The notes: a model not told the origin generated them from the letters alone. 64,000 nucleotides of DNA from Paenibacillus beijingensis (GCF_000961095.1 NZ_CP011058.1:1-64000), one strand, 5' to 3'; counted from the first letter of the stretch, positions 54,139 to 63,110 are shown. Numbers and translations are program-made.

Positions 54139-54437
54139 ATGGTGGGAGAAAAAATAGCCGTTATAGCCGATATTCACGGCAACAGCCTGGCACTCGAAGC
54201 AGTATTGAACGATATTTCGCGGCGCGGTATCGGGACGATTTTCAACTTGGGCGACAGTTTATACGGACCGCTGGATCCTCCGGGAACGGCCCGGGCTCGC
54301 CGCATGCCCGGTATGCAATTATCGAAAAGTTAACCGGCCAGTGGCAGGTGGAGCAAATTTGCCTGCCCTATGACTGGAAAAAAGCGGCCGAGATGGCGGA
54401 GCGCAATGGCCGTCAAGACTGGGCCGAAGCGCTCTGA
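54139..54437 (+). pseudogene. Metallophosphoesterase with internal deletion
   Basis: The first ~50 residues (EKIAVIADIHGNSLALEAVL, FNLGDSLYGPLDPPGTA) match the start of a calcineurin-like phosphoesterase. After 54290 another frame gives a plausible C-terminus of such a protein (HARYAIIEKLTGQWQVEQIC, then RNGRQDWAEAL). About 130-150 residues containing the other metal ligands are missing, so the product cannot be active. Confidence 0.65.
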
Positions 54438-54498
54438 AGCGGGAGGTCCTAAACGCCGTCGCTGCACCGTTCGCTACCAAATGACAAATGTATTGCGC

Positions 54499-54565
54499 AA
54501 AAAAAAACCGAGAAGGGTTGCTGGCCTGAACGTATCACGCGGTTCAGCTCCTGTGGCCCTCTCGG
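54499..54565 (-). terminator. Terminator of the nitroreductase gene
   Basis: CCGAGAAGGG (from 54508) pairs with the CCCTCTCGG arm ending at 54565. On the minus strand the stem is followed by a run of T residues (A-run at 54499-54507 on the plus strand). Confidence 0.7.
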
Positions 54566-54592
54566 CTTAATTGGACTTTCACGACGGATCTA

Positions 54593-55195
54593 TTACTTGG
54601 AAACTTTCACACGTTCGCTGATCGGCTGGAATTGTTTCTCGCCTGCCGGAGCAACCGGTTTGCCGAACGGCAATTGAGCAATCAGTTTCCAGTTTTCCGG
54701 AACGCTCCATTCTTTTTTCACTTGCTCGTCCACGAGCGGGTTGTAGTGCTGAAGCGATGCGCCCAAACCTTCGGCTTCGAGAGCCGTCCAAACGACCAAT
54801 TGCAGCATGCCGTTCGATTGGTTTGACCAGATTGGGAAGTTCGCTTCGTACGACGGAAATTTCTCCTGCAGACCGCGGACAACGCTCTCGTCCTCGAAGA
54901 ACAGAATCGTGCCGTAGCCGCTGCGGAAAGCGGCCATTTTTTCTTCCGTAGAAGCGAATCCTTCGCCTCCGCCGGTTACAACGCGCAGCGTTTCTGTAGT
55001 CAAATCCCAGAACTTATCCGATTGCTCGCCAAGCAGCACAAGAACACGCGAGCTTTGGGAGTTGAACGAGGACGGCGTATGTTTAACGGCTTCTTCGACA
55101 ATTTCCTGAATTTTCTCATCGGAAATAACAGCTTCCTTGCTTATTGCATAAATGGAACGGCGATGACGGATCGCATCAAAAAACGTATTGGACAT
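54593..55195 (-). CDS. Nitroreductase family protein (YdgI/HBN1-like)
   Basis: 200 aa from the ATG at 55195 after GGAGG. FMN-binding RHRRSIYAISKEAVI, the middle HTPSSFNSQSSRVLVLLGEQ, and WTALEAEGLGASLQHYNPL, then LPFGKPVAPAGEKQFQP. This matches oxidoreductases of the nitroreductase type related to yeast Frm2/Hbn1, which reduce nitro compounds or quinones with NAD(P)H. Confidence 0.93.
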   Translation of the reverse strand: MSNTFFDAIRHRRSIYAISKEAVISDEKIQEIVEEAVKHTPSSFNSQSSRVLVLLGEQSDKFWDLTTETLRVVTGGGEGFASTEEKMAAFRSGYGTILFFEDESVVRGLQEKFPSYEANFPIWSNQSNGMLQLVVWTALEAEGLGASLQHYNPLVDEQVKKEWSVPENWKLIAQLPFGKPVAPAGEKQFQPISERVKVSK

Positions 55196-55435
55196 TATGG
55201 TTACCTCCAACTATATATAGTTACGAACATTTTTATTGTAACTGTTAATTTGTGAACTTGCAAGCAAAAGTTACCGGCCGCCCGCCGCTGTTATTTTTGG
55301 CTATGCCTCATGTTATCATTCCTTGAAATTCGGATAATCATTACCCCTCCAAGAGTCATTTCAATCTTAAGAAAAGACGAAAACGGAAATTCGAGGGCAA
55401 CTGCCGTTTCGATGACTAATTGGGGACTCCTATAA

Positions 55436-55488
55436 AAAAAGGATGAACAAACAGGGCGTGCACTGCCCGGTGTTTGTTCATCCTTTTC
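55436..55488. terminator. Terminator, both directions possible
   Basis: GGATGAACAAAC pairs with GTTTGTTCATCC; A-run on one side and TTTTC on the other. It lies 3' of the minus-strand gene at 55502. Confidence 0.7.
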
Positions 55489-55501
55489 GCTGCCGGTTTC
55501 G

Positions 55502-55801
55502 TTACAGGCGGAAGCGGCGGAGCTGATCCCACTGCTTCTCCCTCGTCAAAATTTCGACTTGCTTCGGACCGACCAGATCGAAATGGGGAAACAACGCCCG
55601 GTCGTGAATATAACGCGGGTTAAGCCCGTTTCGCTCGCACCAGCCGGAAAGCTTGGAAAGATCGCAGCAGCCCACTTTCGTCACCGTACGTGCGTCCGGA
55701 AAGCGGGGATCGTGCCAATAATGCGTCAAAAAAGCGATCTCCCCCGACGCTACGCGTTCTTTCCAACGATTCAACTCATCCCTTTTTAACCCGAATGCCA
55801 T
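55502..55801 (-). CDS. Small conserved hypothetical protein
   Basis: 99 aa (MAFGLKRDELNRWKERVASG ... QWDQLRRFRL). It contains HYWHDPRFPDARTVTKVGCC, with several His/Cys/Asp that could bind metal, and FPHFDLVGPKQVEIL. I recognise no family. It lies 3' of ywbE on the same strand, 19 bases away, so probably co-transcribed. Confidence 0.65.
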   Translation of the reverse strand: MAFGLKRDELNRWKERVASGEIAFLTHYWHDPRFPDARTVTKVGCCDLSKLSGWCERNGLNPRYIHDRALFPHFDLVGPKQVEILTREKQWDQLRRFRL

Positions 55802-55819
55802 ATCCGGCTCTCTCCTCTT

Positions 55820-56029
55820 CTAGGAGATGCTGCCGGGAGCGTAAATTTGCTTGACGCGTCCCACCTGGCCGTCCTCAAGACGCACTTTAATGCCGTGCGG
55901 ATGATTGGGCGAATTGGTCAAAATATTTTTGACGACGCCGCGCGTCCTTTTACCGGTCCGTTGATCCTGTTTGAGCACGATGTCGACTTCCATTCCGGGC
56001 TTAAGAGCCGAACGAATCATTCCTTCCAT
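55820..56029 (-). CDS. ywbE: YwbE family protein
   Basis: 69 aa from the ATG at 56029. The signature KPGMEVDIVLKQDQRTGKRT then GVVKNILTNSPNHPHGIKVR and GQVGRVKQIY is that of YwbE (DUF2196), a small KOW-like beta barrel of unknown function. Divergent from the DEAD-box helicase gene. Confidence 0.88.
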   Translation of the reverse strand: MEGMIRSALKPGMEVDIVLKQDQRTGKRTRGVVKNILTNSPNHPHGIKVRLEDGQVGRVKQIYAPGSIS

Positions 56030-56240
56030 CTTCGTTTCATTCCTTTCGCATTTTCCAATTGCAGATGATCCTGTGCGAATTATCCGATGTGAAAAGCATA
56101 TCATAATGCCGCAGGAAGTTCATTTTTTTGGCTCGAAATGAACTCGTTCGGGATGCAAGCCCGTCCCGCAACTGCTATACTGGATGAAATATGGTGCAGT
56201 CGCTATTTTGCACCGAACAGATGAAAAGAGGAACCTATAC

Positions 56241-57941
56241 ATGTCATCGGCATTTACGGCGATGGGCATCCGTCCAGAACTTGCCCAAACTTTGCAAAAT
56301 AACGGCATTGTGAAGCCGACCCCCGTGCAGGAAGAAGCGATTCCGGTCGTTCTCGGCGGACGCGACGTGATCGTGCAGGCTCAAACGGGAACCGGCAAAA
56401 CGCTCGCCTTTACCCTTCCGATTCTGGAAAAAATCAATACCAACAAGACGTATACCCAGGCGCTCATTTTGACGCCGACCCGGGAGCTCGCCATCCAGAT
56501 TACGTCCGAGCTGGCCAAACTGGCTCCGGCCGTCGGCGCTAGCGTGCTTGCCGCCTACGGCGGTCAGGATGTGGATGCGCAAATCCGCAAGCTGAACAAT
56601 GCGGCGCCGCACATCATCGTGGCGACGCCGGGAAGGCTGCTCGACCATCTGCGGCGCGAGACGGTGTCGCTCATCGGCATCAAGACGCTTGTGCTCGACG
56701 AAGCCGACCAAATGCTGCATATGGGCTTCCTGACCGAAGTCGAAACGGTGCTCGGCCATTGCTCGGACAAGCGGCAGACGCTGCTGTTCTCGGCGACGAT
56801 GCCGGACGCGGTGCGGCAGCTCGCTTCCCGCTACATGGCTTCCCCGGCCGATATCCGCATACAAAGCGCGAACGTAACCGTAGACAATATCGCGCAGCTT
56901 GTTGTGGAGACGACGGACCGGATGAAGCAGCAGACGCTGCTCCGCCTGCTGGAGCTGTACCGCCCTTATTTGGCCGTCGTATTCTGCCGCACGAAAATCC
57001 GCGCCAAGAAGCTGAACGAAGCGCTGCTCGAGGCCGGCGTATTGACCGACGAACTGCACGGCGATTTGACCCAGGCGAAGCGGGAGACGGTTATGAAGCG
57101 GTTCCGCAGCGCGAAGCTGCAGGTGCTGGTGGCGACCGATGTGGCGGCGAGAGGATTGGACGTGGAAGGCGTTACGCACGTGTTCAACTATGATATGCCG
57201 CACGACTCCGAAGGGTACATACACCGGATCGGCCGGACGGGCCGCGCCGGACAAAGCGGCATGGCCATTACGCTTGCGACACCGCGAGACCGCGGCGATT
57301 TACTGCAGCTGGAGCAGAAAATCCGCGCCAAGCTGGACCGCCGGCCGATGAGCGAATTCGGCGTCGGCAGCGCAGGAGCAGGCGCCAGCGCGGGTGAGCG
57401 GGATGAGCCGCGCGGCGGGCGCGGTTCGCGAGGTGCCGGCGGCGCGAAAGCCGGCGCGGGACGCGGCGGACGCAGCGGCGGAACGCGCGGGGCCGGCGGG
57501 GCGCGAGGGGCCGGCGGCGCACAAGGCGCTTCGCGCGGCAGACGCGCGGGCGGTGAGAGCCGGGTGGGCACGGAGCGCGAAGCGGCTGCGCCTGGGTTCC
57601 GGCGCGAGGCGGCTGCAGGCGCCCGCCGCGGCGGCCGTGGAAGCCGTGAGGCAGGCGGCGCAGCGGACGCGCATGACGTGTGGCGCACCGATCGCCCGGG
57701 CACGCGCGGAAGCCGCGGCGCAGGCGGCGGCGCATCCGGCGAGCGGCGCGGGCGCACCGCGGGACGCGGCGCAGGCAATGCGTCCGCGCACGGCGAAGCG
57801 GAACGCGGACGCAGCGGCGGGCGCGGCTCGTTCGGCGCGAAACCAGCGGCCAAGAGCGCTACCCGGACCAGCCGCGAGGGAGGACGCGGTCAGGGCACCA
57901 ATCAGAAGCCAGGCGGCGGCAGAGGCCGCCGGGGCAGATAA
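56241..57941 (+). CDS. DEAD-box RNA helicase with long RG-rich tail
   Basis: 566 aa. Helicase core to about residue 370: Q-motif GIVKPTPVQEEAIPVVL, Walker A AQTGTGKT, PTRELAIQ, VLDEADQML (DEAD), FSATMP, then VFCRTK, VATDVAARGLDVEGV and YIHRIGRTGRAGQSG. The last ~190 residues are nearly all Gly, Arg, Ala, Ser and Glu with many RGG/RG steps, like the tails of CshA-type helicases that help bind RNA. It unwinds RNA in ribosome assembly or decay. The tail DNA is extremely GC-rich and leaves long false ORFs open in other frames. Confidence 0.95.
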   Translation: MSSAFTAMGIRPELAQTLQNNGIVKPTPVQEEAIPVVLGGRDVIVQAQTGTGKTLAFTLPILEKINTNKTYTQALILTPTRELAIQITSELAKLAPAVGASVLAAYGGQDVDAQIRKLNNAAPHIIVATPGRLLDHLRRETVSLIGIKTLVLDEADQMLHMGFLTEVETVLGHCSDKRQTLLFSATMPDAVRQLASRYMASPADIRIQSANVTVDNIAQLVVETTDRMKQQTLLRLLELYRPYLAVVFCRTKIRAKKLNEALLEAGVLTDELHGDLTQAKRETVMKRFRSAKLQVLVATDVAARGLDVEGVTHVFNYDMPHDSEGYIHRIGRTGRAGQSGMAITLATPRDRGDLLQLEQKIRAKLDRRPMSEFGVGSAGAGASAGERDEPRGGRGSRGAGGAKAGAGRGGRSGGTRGAGGARGAGGAQGASRGRRAGGESRVGTEREAAAPGFRREAAAGARRGGRGSREAGGAADAHDVWRTDRPGTRGSRGAGGGASGERRGRTAGRGAGNASAHGEAERGRSGGRGSFGAKPAAKSATRTSREGGRGQGTNQKPGGGRGRRGR

Positions 57942-57975
57942 GAAACATTTATCATAAGCGGTTCGGAACACAAAT

Positions 57976-58012
57976 AACCGCCCGTATCCATCGCTGGATC
58001 CGGGCGGTTTTT
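57976..58012 (+). terminator. Terminator of the helicase gene
   Basis: AACCGCCCG-ATCCA pairs with TGGATC-CGGGCGGTT, followed by TTTT. Confidence 0.8.
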
Positions 58013-58053
58013 GCATGCGCCGCGTTTTCGTTTTATTCATCATCATTTACCGT

Positions 58054-58368
58054 TCATTTCCTGCCGACGGCGCCTTCGCACTCCACCTGCACGACGGCTG
58101 CCGCGCGCATTTTGAGCACGATTTTGCGGATGCTTTCCACCGACAGATGGAATTTCCGTTCCAGCTCCGCAAACGAGAGGCCCGTCATGTAGCAGCGGTA
58201 AATATCTTCATTGCGGCTTTGAATCATCAGCCTCGAACCGCTCAACTCGCCCCATGCGGCGCGATGAGACGTTTTTTTCGGAATGTAAACAAGCTCGCCC
58301 TCGATATACTTCTGCAGCTCTTTCAGCAGACTAGGGGGAAGCACTTCTTTTCCATTTTTGTAGTTCAA
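58054..58368 (-). CDS. CD3324 family protein (putative helix-turn-helix)
   Basis: 104 aa from a TTG at 58368, nine bases after AGGAGG. The start NYKNGKEVLPPSLLKELQKY, then EGELVYIPKK, SRNEDIYRCYMTGLSFAELE and HLSVESIRKIVLKM, match the CD3324 family, whose C-terminal half looks like a Mor/sigma-type helix-turn-helix. Upstream frames with ATG codons overlap its start. A leader element with hairpins and a terminator lies 190-270 bases upstream. Confidence 0.75.
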   Translation of the reverse strand: MNYKNGKEVLPPSLLKELQKYIEGELVYIPKKTSHRAAWGELSGSRLMIQSRNEDIYRCYMTGLSFAELERKFHLSVESIRKIVLKMRAAAVVQVECEGAVGRK

Positions 58369-58551
58369 GTTTCCCATCCTCCTTATTAAATCCAGCACGC
58401 GCGTAACCTGCAGTTGCATTAATTGTTGCATTCTTAACCTTCCTCATAGCACGCTTCCTCCTTTCGTAAGATCCGTTTCGTTTAATGTTGATTCCATTTC
58501 CAAATTTGATTTCCCATGTCATCCGCTTTGATCTGCGCAAGCAGCAAACGG

Positions 58552-58575
58552 TTAAAAGGAGGCCTTGCGGCCTCC
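58552..58575 (-). terminator. Intrinsic terminator/attenuator upstream of the CD3324 gene
   Basis: GGAGGCC-GCAA-GGCCTCC on the minus strand followed by TTTTAA. It stands between the promoter at 58716 and the gene at 58368, and just past a second stem ATCTTCGC/GCGAAGAT at 58588-58608. Confidence 0.6.
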
Positions 58576-58595
58576 CCCATCGGCAAATCTTCGCT

Positions 58596-58628
58596 TTAAG
58601 CGAAGATCACCTCGTATGCCTGAATCAT
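58596..58628 (-). CDS. Putative 10-residue leader peptide
   Basis: ATG at 58628 with AAAGGAGG nine bases upstream, encoding MIQAYEVIFA then TAA. The last codons and the stop lie inside a stem (58588-58608). Too short for homology; called because of the excellent ribosome site and its place before a terminator. Confidence 0.4.
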   Translation of the reverse strand: MIQAYEVIFA

Positions 58629-58715
58629 GCAGATCAGCCTCCTTTCAACAGGAATGCGTCGGTCCGACAACTTCATTAACTCATAGATTGGGTAATGTTG
58701 GCAAGAGTAAAGTTT

Positions 58716-58743
58716 GTTATAAAAGATTTTTCCCATACGTCAA
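58716..58743 (-). promoter_or_regulatory. Promoter for the leader/CD3324 transcript
   Basis: On the minus strand TTGACG (58738-58743), 16 bases, TATAAC (58716-58721). Confidence 0.5.
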
Positions 58744-58759
58744 AGCAGCCAAATAATTG

Positions 58760-58789
58760 TTGCACGAATGCCGGTAGAGATGCTATGAT
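58760..58789 (+). promoter_or_regulatory. Promoter of guaB
   Basis: TTGCAC (58760-58765), 18 bases, TATGAT (58784-58789), 38 bases before the start. Confidence 0.5.
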
Positions 58790-58827
58790 CTAAAAAATTT
58801 ATCTTCACCCGGAGAGGAGCTTTTCAA

Positions 58828-60330
58828 GTGGCTTATTATTATGAGGAAGCGTCGCGGACGTTTAGTGAATATTTGCTCGTTCCCAATCTGACAACGAAAC
58901 AATGCACACCCGCAAATGTCGATCTGAAAACCCCTATTTCCAAATTCAAGCGCGACGAACAGCCGGAAATCGAACTGAACATACCGTTTACATCGGCGGT
59001 CATGCAGGCCGTTTCCGACGACCGGATGGCTGTGGCGCTCGCCCAGAACGGGGGCCTCGCTTTTCTGTTCGGGTCCCAGTCGATCGAATCGCAGGCCGAA
59101 ATGGTACGCAAAGTAAAAGGGTACAAGGCGGGCTTTGTCGTCAGCCGCTCCAACCTCACCCCCGATCATACGCTGCAGGATGTGCTGGATTTAAAGGAGC
59201 TCAACGGGCATTCCACCGTTGCGGTGACCGAAGACGGGACTCCTACAGGCAAGCTGCTCGGGATCGTGACGAGCCGGGATTACCGGATTTCCCGGGATAA
59301 GCTCGATAAGCCGGTGCGCGAGTTTATGACTCCGTTCTCCTCGCTCATCTATGGCAAAGCCGGTCTTTCGCTGAAAGAAGCGAACGATCTGATCTGGGAG
59401 CACAAGCTTAACACGCTGCCCGTCATTGACGAGAATCAGCGTCTGACGCATCTTGTATTCCGCAAAGATTACGACCGCAACAAGGAATACCCAAACGAGC
59501 TTCTGGACGGCAATAAGCGATACCGCGTCGGGGCGGGCATCAATACGAAGGACTATTTGAACCGCGTACCCGCGCTTGTCGAAGCAGGCGTTGACGTGCT
59601 CGTTATCGACTCCTCCGACGGTTACTCCGAGTGGCAGGCCGATACCGTCAAATACGTCAAAGAGAATTTCAATGTCAAAATCGGAGCCGGCAACGTCGTT
59701 GACCGGGAAGGGTTCCTGTACCTCGTGCAATCCGGCGCCGATTTCATCAAAGTCGGCATCGGCGGCGGTTCGATCTGTATCACCCGCGAGCAGAAAGGCA
59801 TCGGGCGCGGACAAGCTTCGGCTGTGCAGGAAGTCGTGAAAGCCCGCGACGAATATTTCGAAGAAACGGGCGTCTATATTCCGATCTGCTCCGACGGAGG
59901 CATCGTGCATGACTATCATGTGACGCTGGCGCTGGCGATGGGCGCCGACTTCGTCATGCTGGGACGGTACTTCGCACGCTTCGACGAAAGCCCGACCAAA
60001 AAGCTGAAGGTCGGCGGCAATTTCGTGAAGGAATATTGGGGCGAAGGCTCCAACCGCGCACGCAACTGGGAACGGTACGATACGGGCGGCAAGCAAACGC
60101 TGCTGTTCGAGGAAGGCGTCGATTCCTACGTCCCTTACGCGGGCAGCCTGAAGGAAAATCTGGATAAGACGCTCGGCAAAATCAAATCCACGATGTGCAA
60201 CTGCGGATCGCTCTCGATCGCGGAGCTGCAGCGCAAGGCGCGCATTACGCTCGTTTCGGCAACCAGCCTGGTCGAAGGCGGCGCGCACGACGTCATTTTG
60301 AAGGAAAATACTTCATTCTCGGCAGATTAA
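58828..60330 (+). CDS. guaB: IMP dehydrogenase, Tritrichomonas-type
   Basis: 500 aa, GTG start at 58828 after GGAGAGGAG. NAD-dependent oxidation of IMP to XMP. The (beta/alpha)8 barrel is split by a CBS pair (about residues 120-215; [29 protein letters not shown]). The catalytic Cys loop is [20 protein letters not shown], not the GPGSICTTR of usual bacterial GuaB, and the flap is [13 protein letters not shown] with Arg-Tyr. SMCNCG-like [10 protein letters not shown] and EGGAHDVI close the chain. These features match the Tritrichomonas foetus enzyme and its bacterial relatives. It stands alone, so a second, ordinary guaB may exist. Confidence 0.93.
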   Translation: MAYYYEEASRTFSEYLLVPNLTTKQCTPANVDLKTPISKFKRDEQPEIELNIPFTSAVMQAVSDDRMAVALAQNGGLAFLFGSQSIESQAEMVRKVKGYKAGFVVSRSNLTPDHTLQDVLDLKELNGHSTVAVTEDGTPTGKLLGIVTSRDYRISRDKLDKPVREFMTPFSSLIYGKAGLSLKEANDLIWEHKLNTLPVIDENQRLTHLVFRKDYDRNKEYPNELLDGNKRYRVGAGINTKDYLNRVPALVEAGVDVLVIDSSDGYSEWQADTVKYVKENFNVKIGAGNVVDREGFLYLVQSGADFIKVGIGGGSICITREQKGIGRGQASAVQEVVKARDEYFEETGVYIPICSDGGIVHDYHVTLALAMGADFVMLGRYFARFDESPTKKLKVGGNFVKEYWGEGSNRARNWERYDTGGKQTLLFEEGVDSYVPYAGSLKENLDKTLGKIKSTMCNCGSLSIAELQRKARITLVSATSLVEGGAHDVILKENTSFSAD

Positions 60331-60344
60331 ATTCAGACCGATAG

Positions 60345-60760
60345 TCTCATAAGGATTCACATGAATGAGCTAGTCCTAAATGGGACACAAGAGGACCTCC
60401 AGTTTCGCTGGCAAAGCGGAGTCGGAGGTCCTTTCCTATCTAAACCTGCAGCTGTGCAGGTTTTATCGGTCGAAATGGCATGTATGGAGGGAAAACCTGC
60501 GATGGTGCAGGAATTCCCAGCTTTTATCGCCTGAACGAGAGATGGGTTCGAAAAAAACAGTATTATCGCAGGAATTTTAACGTAGTCGAAAAATAAACCG
60601 AAAAAAGATGTACGAACGCATGTTTTTCAGAAATCACCACTTCGTGCAGAGCGATAAAACGAACGAACCGGCCAAGGATAGCCCCTTGATGGGTTCGTTT
60701 ACATTTTGAAGCAGAAAATGCTTGAAAATACGACTAAAAACCTACTTTTGGGATAGCCCC
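60345..60760 (+). repeat. Dispersed intergenic repeat, copy 2 (about 416 bp)
   Basis: Full-length copy of the element at 43756-44175, same orientation, immediately 3' of guaB. Scattered substitutions spare the paired bases of the first hairpin (AGGACCTCC/GGAGGTCCT) and of CCTGC/GCAGG stems. Confidence 0.85.
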
Positions 60761-60837
60761 TTCTAAATAGGGCTAATGCTTACAAGCGATCTCCGGACCC
60801 CCTAATGACAGAATAAGATCGACATCATAGCGGTAAT

Positions 60838-60884
60838 AAAAAGCGGCAGTCTACGGATGATATTCATGTCCAAGGCTGCCGCTT
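60838..60884 (-). terminator. Terminator of the SMP-30-like gene
   Basis: AAGCGGCAG (60841-60849) pairs with CTGCCGCTT (60876-60884); on the minus strand TTTTATTA follows. Confidence 0.65.
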
Positions 60885-60949
60885 CTTTCACGTTAAAGCT
60901 TTCCTTTCACTTCCATGAAGGATCAGAATTTTCCACAAGTGCGATTGAT

Positions 60950-62062
60950 TCATTGAAGCTTATAATTGGCAATCGCTTCGCCGAACACAGTGCCGATGAA
61001 CAGATCATCTCCTCTTCGTTCCACGGAACTGATCGAGTGAACCTTTTCACCGCCCGGATCATGATAAGTACGGATCACTTCCCCGTTCGGAGACAATTGA
61101 ATGACGTAGCCGTACCGGTTATTTTCCCGAGCCGGAATTCCCCGCAAGAAGGAAAACGGAAGTTTGGCGAATTGCCGTTTTATGAAGGCGTTCTGCTGGA
61201 GTGAGTCCAGGAGCGGAGTGCGCAAGTTACCCCCGGTCCAATAATGGCCTTCGTCGTCGACCGATAGATTATCCGGCAATACCGGCAAGTTTTCGGCGAA
61301 TACATCCGTGGTATTTGCCTTCTCGCCTTTCAGCCAATACCTCGTGATTTGATATCGGGACGTTTCGTTAATGAGCAAGTAATCTTCCTCGGGGGATAAA
61401 ACGACTCCATTTGCGAAATAGAAACCCTCAGCAAGCACTCTCGTCTCTTTGGTCGCCGGATTGTAGCTGATTAACCTGCCGTTAGGCGTCCCTTCCAGCG
61501 TATCGAATGGCCAGCCATAATCGAACTTCGTGCTGGCGTCCGAAAAATAAATGGTGCCGTCCTTCGCAATATCCAATTCATCGGCGTAATGGATCGGAGA
61601 ATCCCCGACTCTATCGGTCAATAAAGTCACCTTTCCATCCCGATCGACGGATACGACGCCCACGTCTTTAACGGCGGAAATCAAATTCCCGGCACGGTCG
61701 AATTGAAGTCCTAAAGGATATCCGCCGGTTTCGGCGAACGGTTCGACGCTTTCCGCCTTCCCGTTTGCGTTCAAGCGGATTCGATGAATGGTGCCGTCCT
61801 GAGTGCCCGTGTACAAATGACCCTCCGAATCGAAAGCGATATCTTCCGGATGGAACAATTTCCCGCCGGCGAGAAGCTCGGCGTCCCGCAGCAATTGATT
61901 TTGTTCATAAACGCCCTTTGCTTCCGGAATCGGCTGCGGCTTCCATGATACCGGATCGATAGGCGAAGGAAATACGAAGAGAAAGAAGGCGATGATCAGC
62001 ACCAAAGAAGCCAGTCCGTACAGCAATACTTTTCCAAGCGTTCTTTTCCAGGGTCGTTTCAA
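60950..62062 (-). CDS. SMP-30/strictosidine-synthase-like beta-propeller protein
   Basis: About 370 aa from a TTG at 62062. One N-terminal span (VLLYGLASLVLIIAFFLFVF) anchors a six-bladed propeller outside the membrane. Blades repeat the form ...FHPEDIAFDSEGHLYTGTQD..., GYPLGLQFDRAGNLI, YADELDIAKDGTIYFSDAST and FANGVVLSPEEDYLLINETS. LPDNLSVDDEGHYWTGG is typical of strictosidine-synthase-like members. Probably a lactonase or esterase. Controlled by the divergent TetR gene. Confidence 0.88.
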   Translation of the reverse strand: MKRPWKRTLGKVLLYGLASLVLIIAFFLFVFPSPIDPVSWKPQPIPEAKGVYEQNQLLRDAELLAGGKLFHPEDIAFDSEGHLYTGTQDGTIHRIRLNANGKAESVEPFAETGGYPLGLQFDRAGNLISAVKDVGVVSVDRDGKVTLLTDRVGDSPIHYADELDIAKDGTIYFSDASTKFDYGWPFDTLEGTPNGRLISYNPATKETRVLAEGFYFANGVVLSPEEDYLLINETSRYQITRYWLKGEKANTTDVFAENLPVLPDNLSVDDEGHYWTGGNLRTPLLDSLQQNAFIKRQFAKLPFSFLRGIPARENNRYGYVIQLSPNGEVIRTYHDPGGEKVHSISSVERRGDDLFIGTVFGEAIANYKLQ

Positions 62063-62113
62063 TCTGATCACACTCCTGATAAATGATTCAGCTTGTGATA
62101 TAATAAACCATTA

Positions 62114-62129
62114 TATACCACTTGGTATA
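62114..62129. promoter_or_regulatory. Operator of the TetR regulator
   Basis: TATACCA-CT-TGGTATA, a perfect inverted repeat in the divergent gap between the SMP-30-like gene and the TetR gene, overlapping a TATAAT-like box on the minus strand. Similar in form to LmrA/YxaF operators. Confidence 0.6.
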
Positions 62130-62170
62130 AGTATAACGACCGACATAGTTTCAGTCAAGGAGGAGTTCCT

Positions 62171-62773
62171 GTGCCTAAACCGAAATCGGATTCGAAGGAG
62201 CGCCTGATCGAAGCGGCCTCCCGATTATTCTCGCAGCAAGGCTACCAAGCGACCGGCTTGTCGCAAATCGTGGAAGAAAGCGGTGCCGCTCGCGGTTCGG
62301 TCTACTTTCTGTTTCCCGATGGAAAAGAGGGGATTGCCGTTGAAGCGATCAAGCAGTCCTCAGAGCAAATGCGGCAATTGCTTAATGCCACATCCGAACC
62401 GTGCAGCACGATTTCGGAATGGCTTCGCCGAATATGCGACGTCATCTCCGCAAGACTTCAGGCTTCCGGATTCCGCAGAGGATCCCCTTTTGCGGCGGTA
62501 ACTATGGATGCCGTTAACGACGAATCCTCGCGATTGGGGCAAGTTTGTCATAAAGCTTATGAAGAATGGATTCAGGATACGGCAACCATTTTAAATCAAA
62601 AATTCGGCGTGGAAGAAGAGCGGGCATCGGTGCTCGCCACATCGGCTATAAGCGCAATTGAGGGGGCATTGATCCTTAGCCGGGCTAAGCAGAGCACGGA
62701 ACCTCTTACTCTTGTTACCCGAATGCTGATTGAATGGGTGGAAAGCAAGATGGATGAAGGCACGTCCGCATGA
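62171..62773 (+). CDS. TetR-family repressor (LmrA/YxaF-like)
   Basis: 200 aa, GTG start at 62171 after AAGGAGGAG. Helix-turn-helix SKERLIEAASRLFSQQGYQA and LSQIVEESGAARGSVYFLFP; the FPDGKEGIAVEAI step is typical of the LmrA/YxaF subgroup. The ligand domain is helical. Likely represses itself and the divergent SMP-30-like gene. Confidence 0.92.
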   Translation: MPKPKSDSKERLIEAASRLFSQQGYQATGLSQIVEESGAARGSVYFLFPDGKEGIAVEAIKQSSEQMRQLLNATSEPCSTISEWLRRICDVISARLQASGFRRGSPFAAVTMDAVNDESSRLGQVCHKAYEEWIQDTATILNQKFGVEEERASVLATSAISAIEGALILSRAKQSTEPLTLVTRMLIEWVESKMDEGTSA

Positions 62774-62796
62774 GACTTGACGAAACCATGCAAGGG

Positions 62797-62992
62797 GCTT
62801 TTATCGCCTGAACGAGAGATGGGGTCGACAAAAAAAGTATATTTGCAGGAATTTTAACGTTGTCGAAAAATAAAAAGAAAATAGATACAACAAACGAAAC
62901 GGCCAAATGATAGCCCCCTTGATCGGTTCGTTTACGCTTTTGAAGCAGAAGGGCTTGAAATACGACTAAAAACCTGCTTATGGGACGGCCCC
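62797..62992 (+). repeat. Dispersed intergenic repeat, copy 3, 5' truncated
   Basis: It starts at the GCTTTTATCGCCTGAACGAG block and runs to the ACGGCCCC end, with an internal loss of about 45 bases compared with the other copies. Same orientation, 3' of the TetR gene. Confidence 0.8.
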
Positions 62993-63110
62993 TTACGATT
63001 TCGGTTCAAGCGCTTCATGTTTTGCAAAAACGGAACGAGGCTCGAGTCAGCCAATCCAGAAGGAACGTTTGAATCCCCTACGTAAAAGGGTACAACCCGT
63101 CAAAAATTCG

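Noticed and set aside
57188..58046. Long open frames antisense to the helicase tail
   Set aside because: They come from the GC-rich repeated tail DNA, with Arg/Ala/Pro-only composition and no ribosome site.
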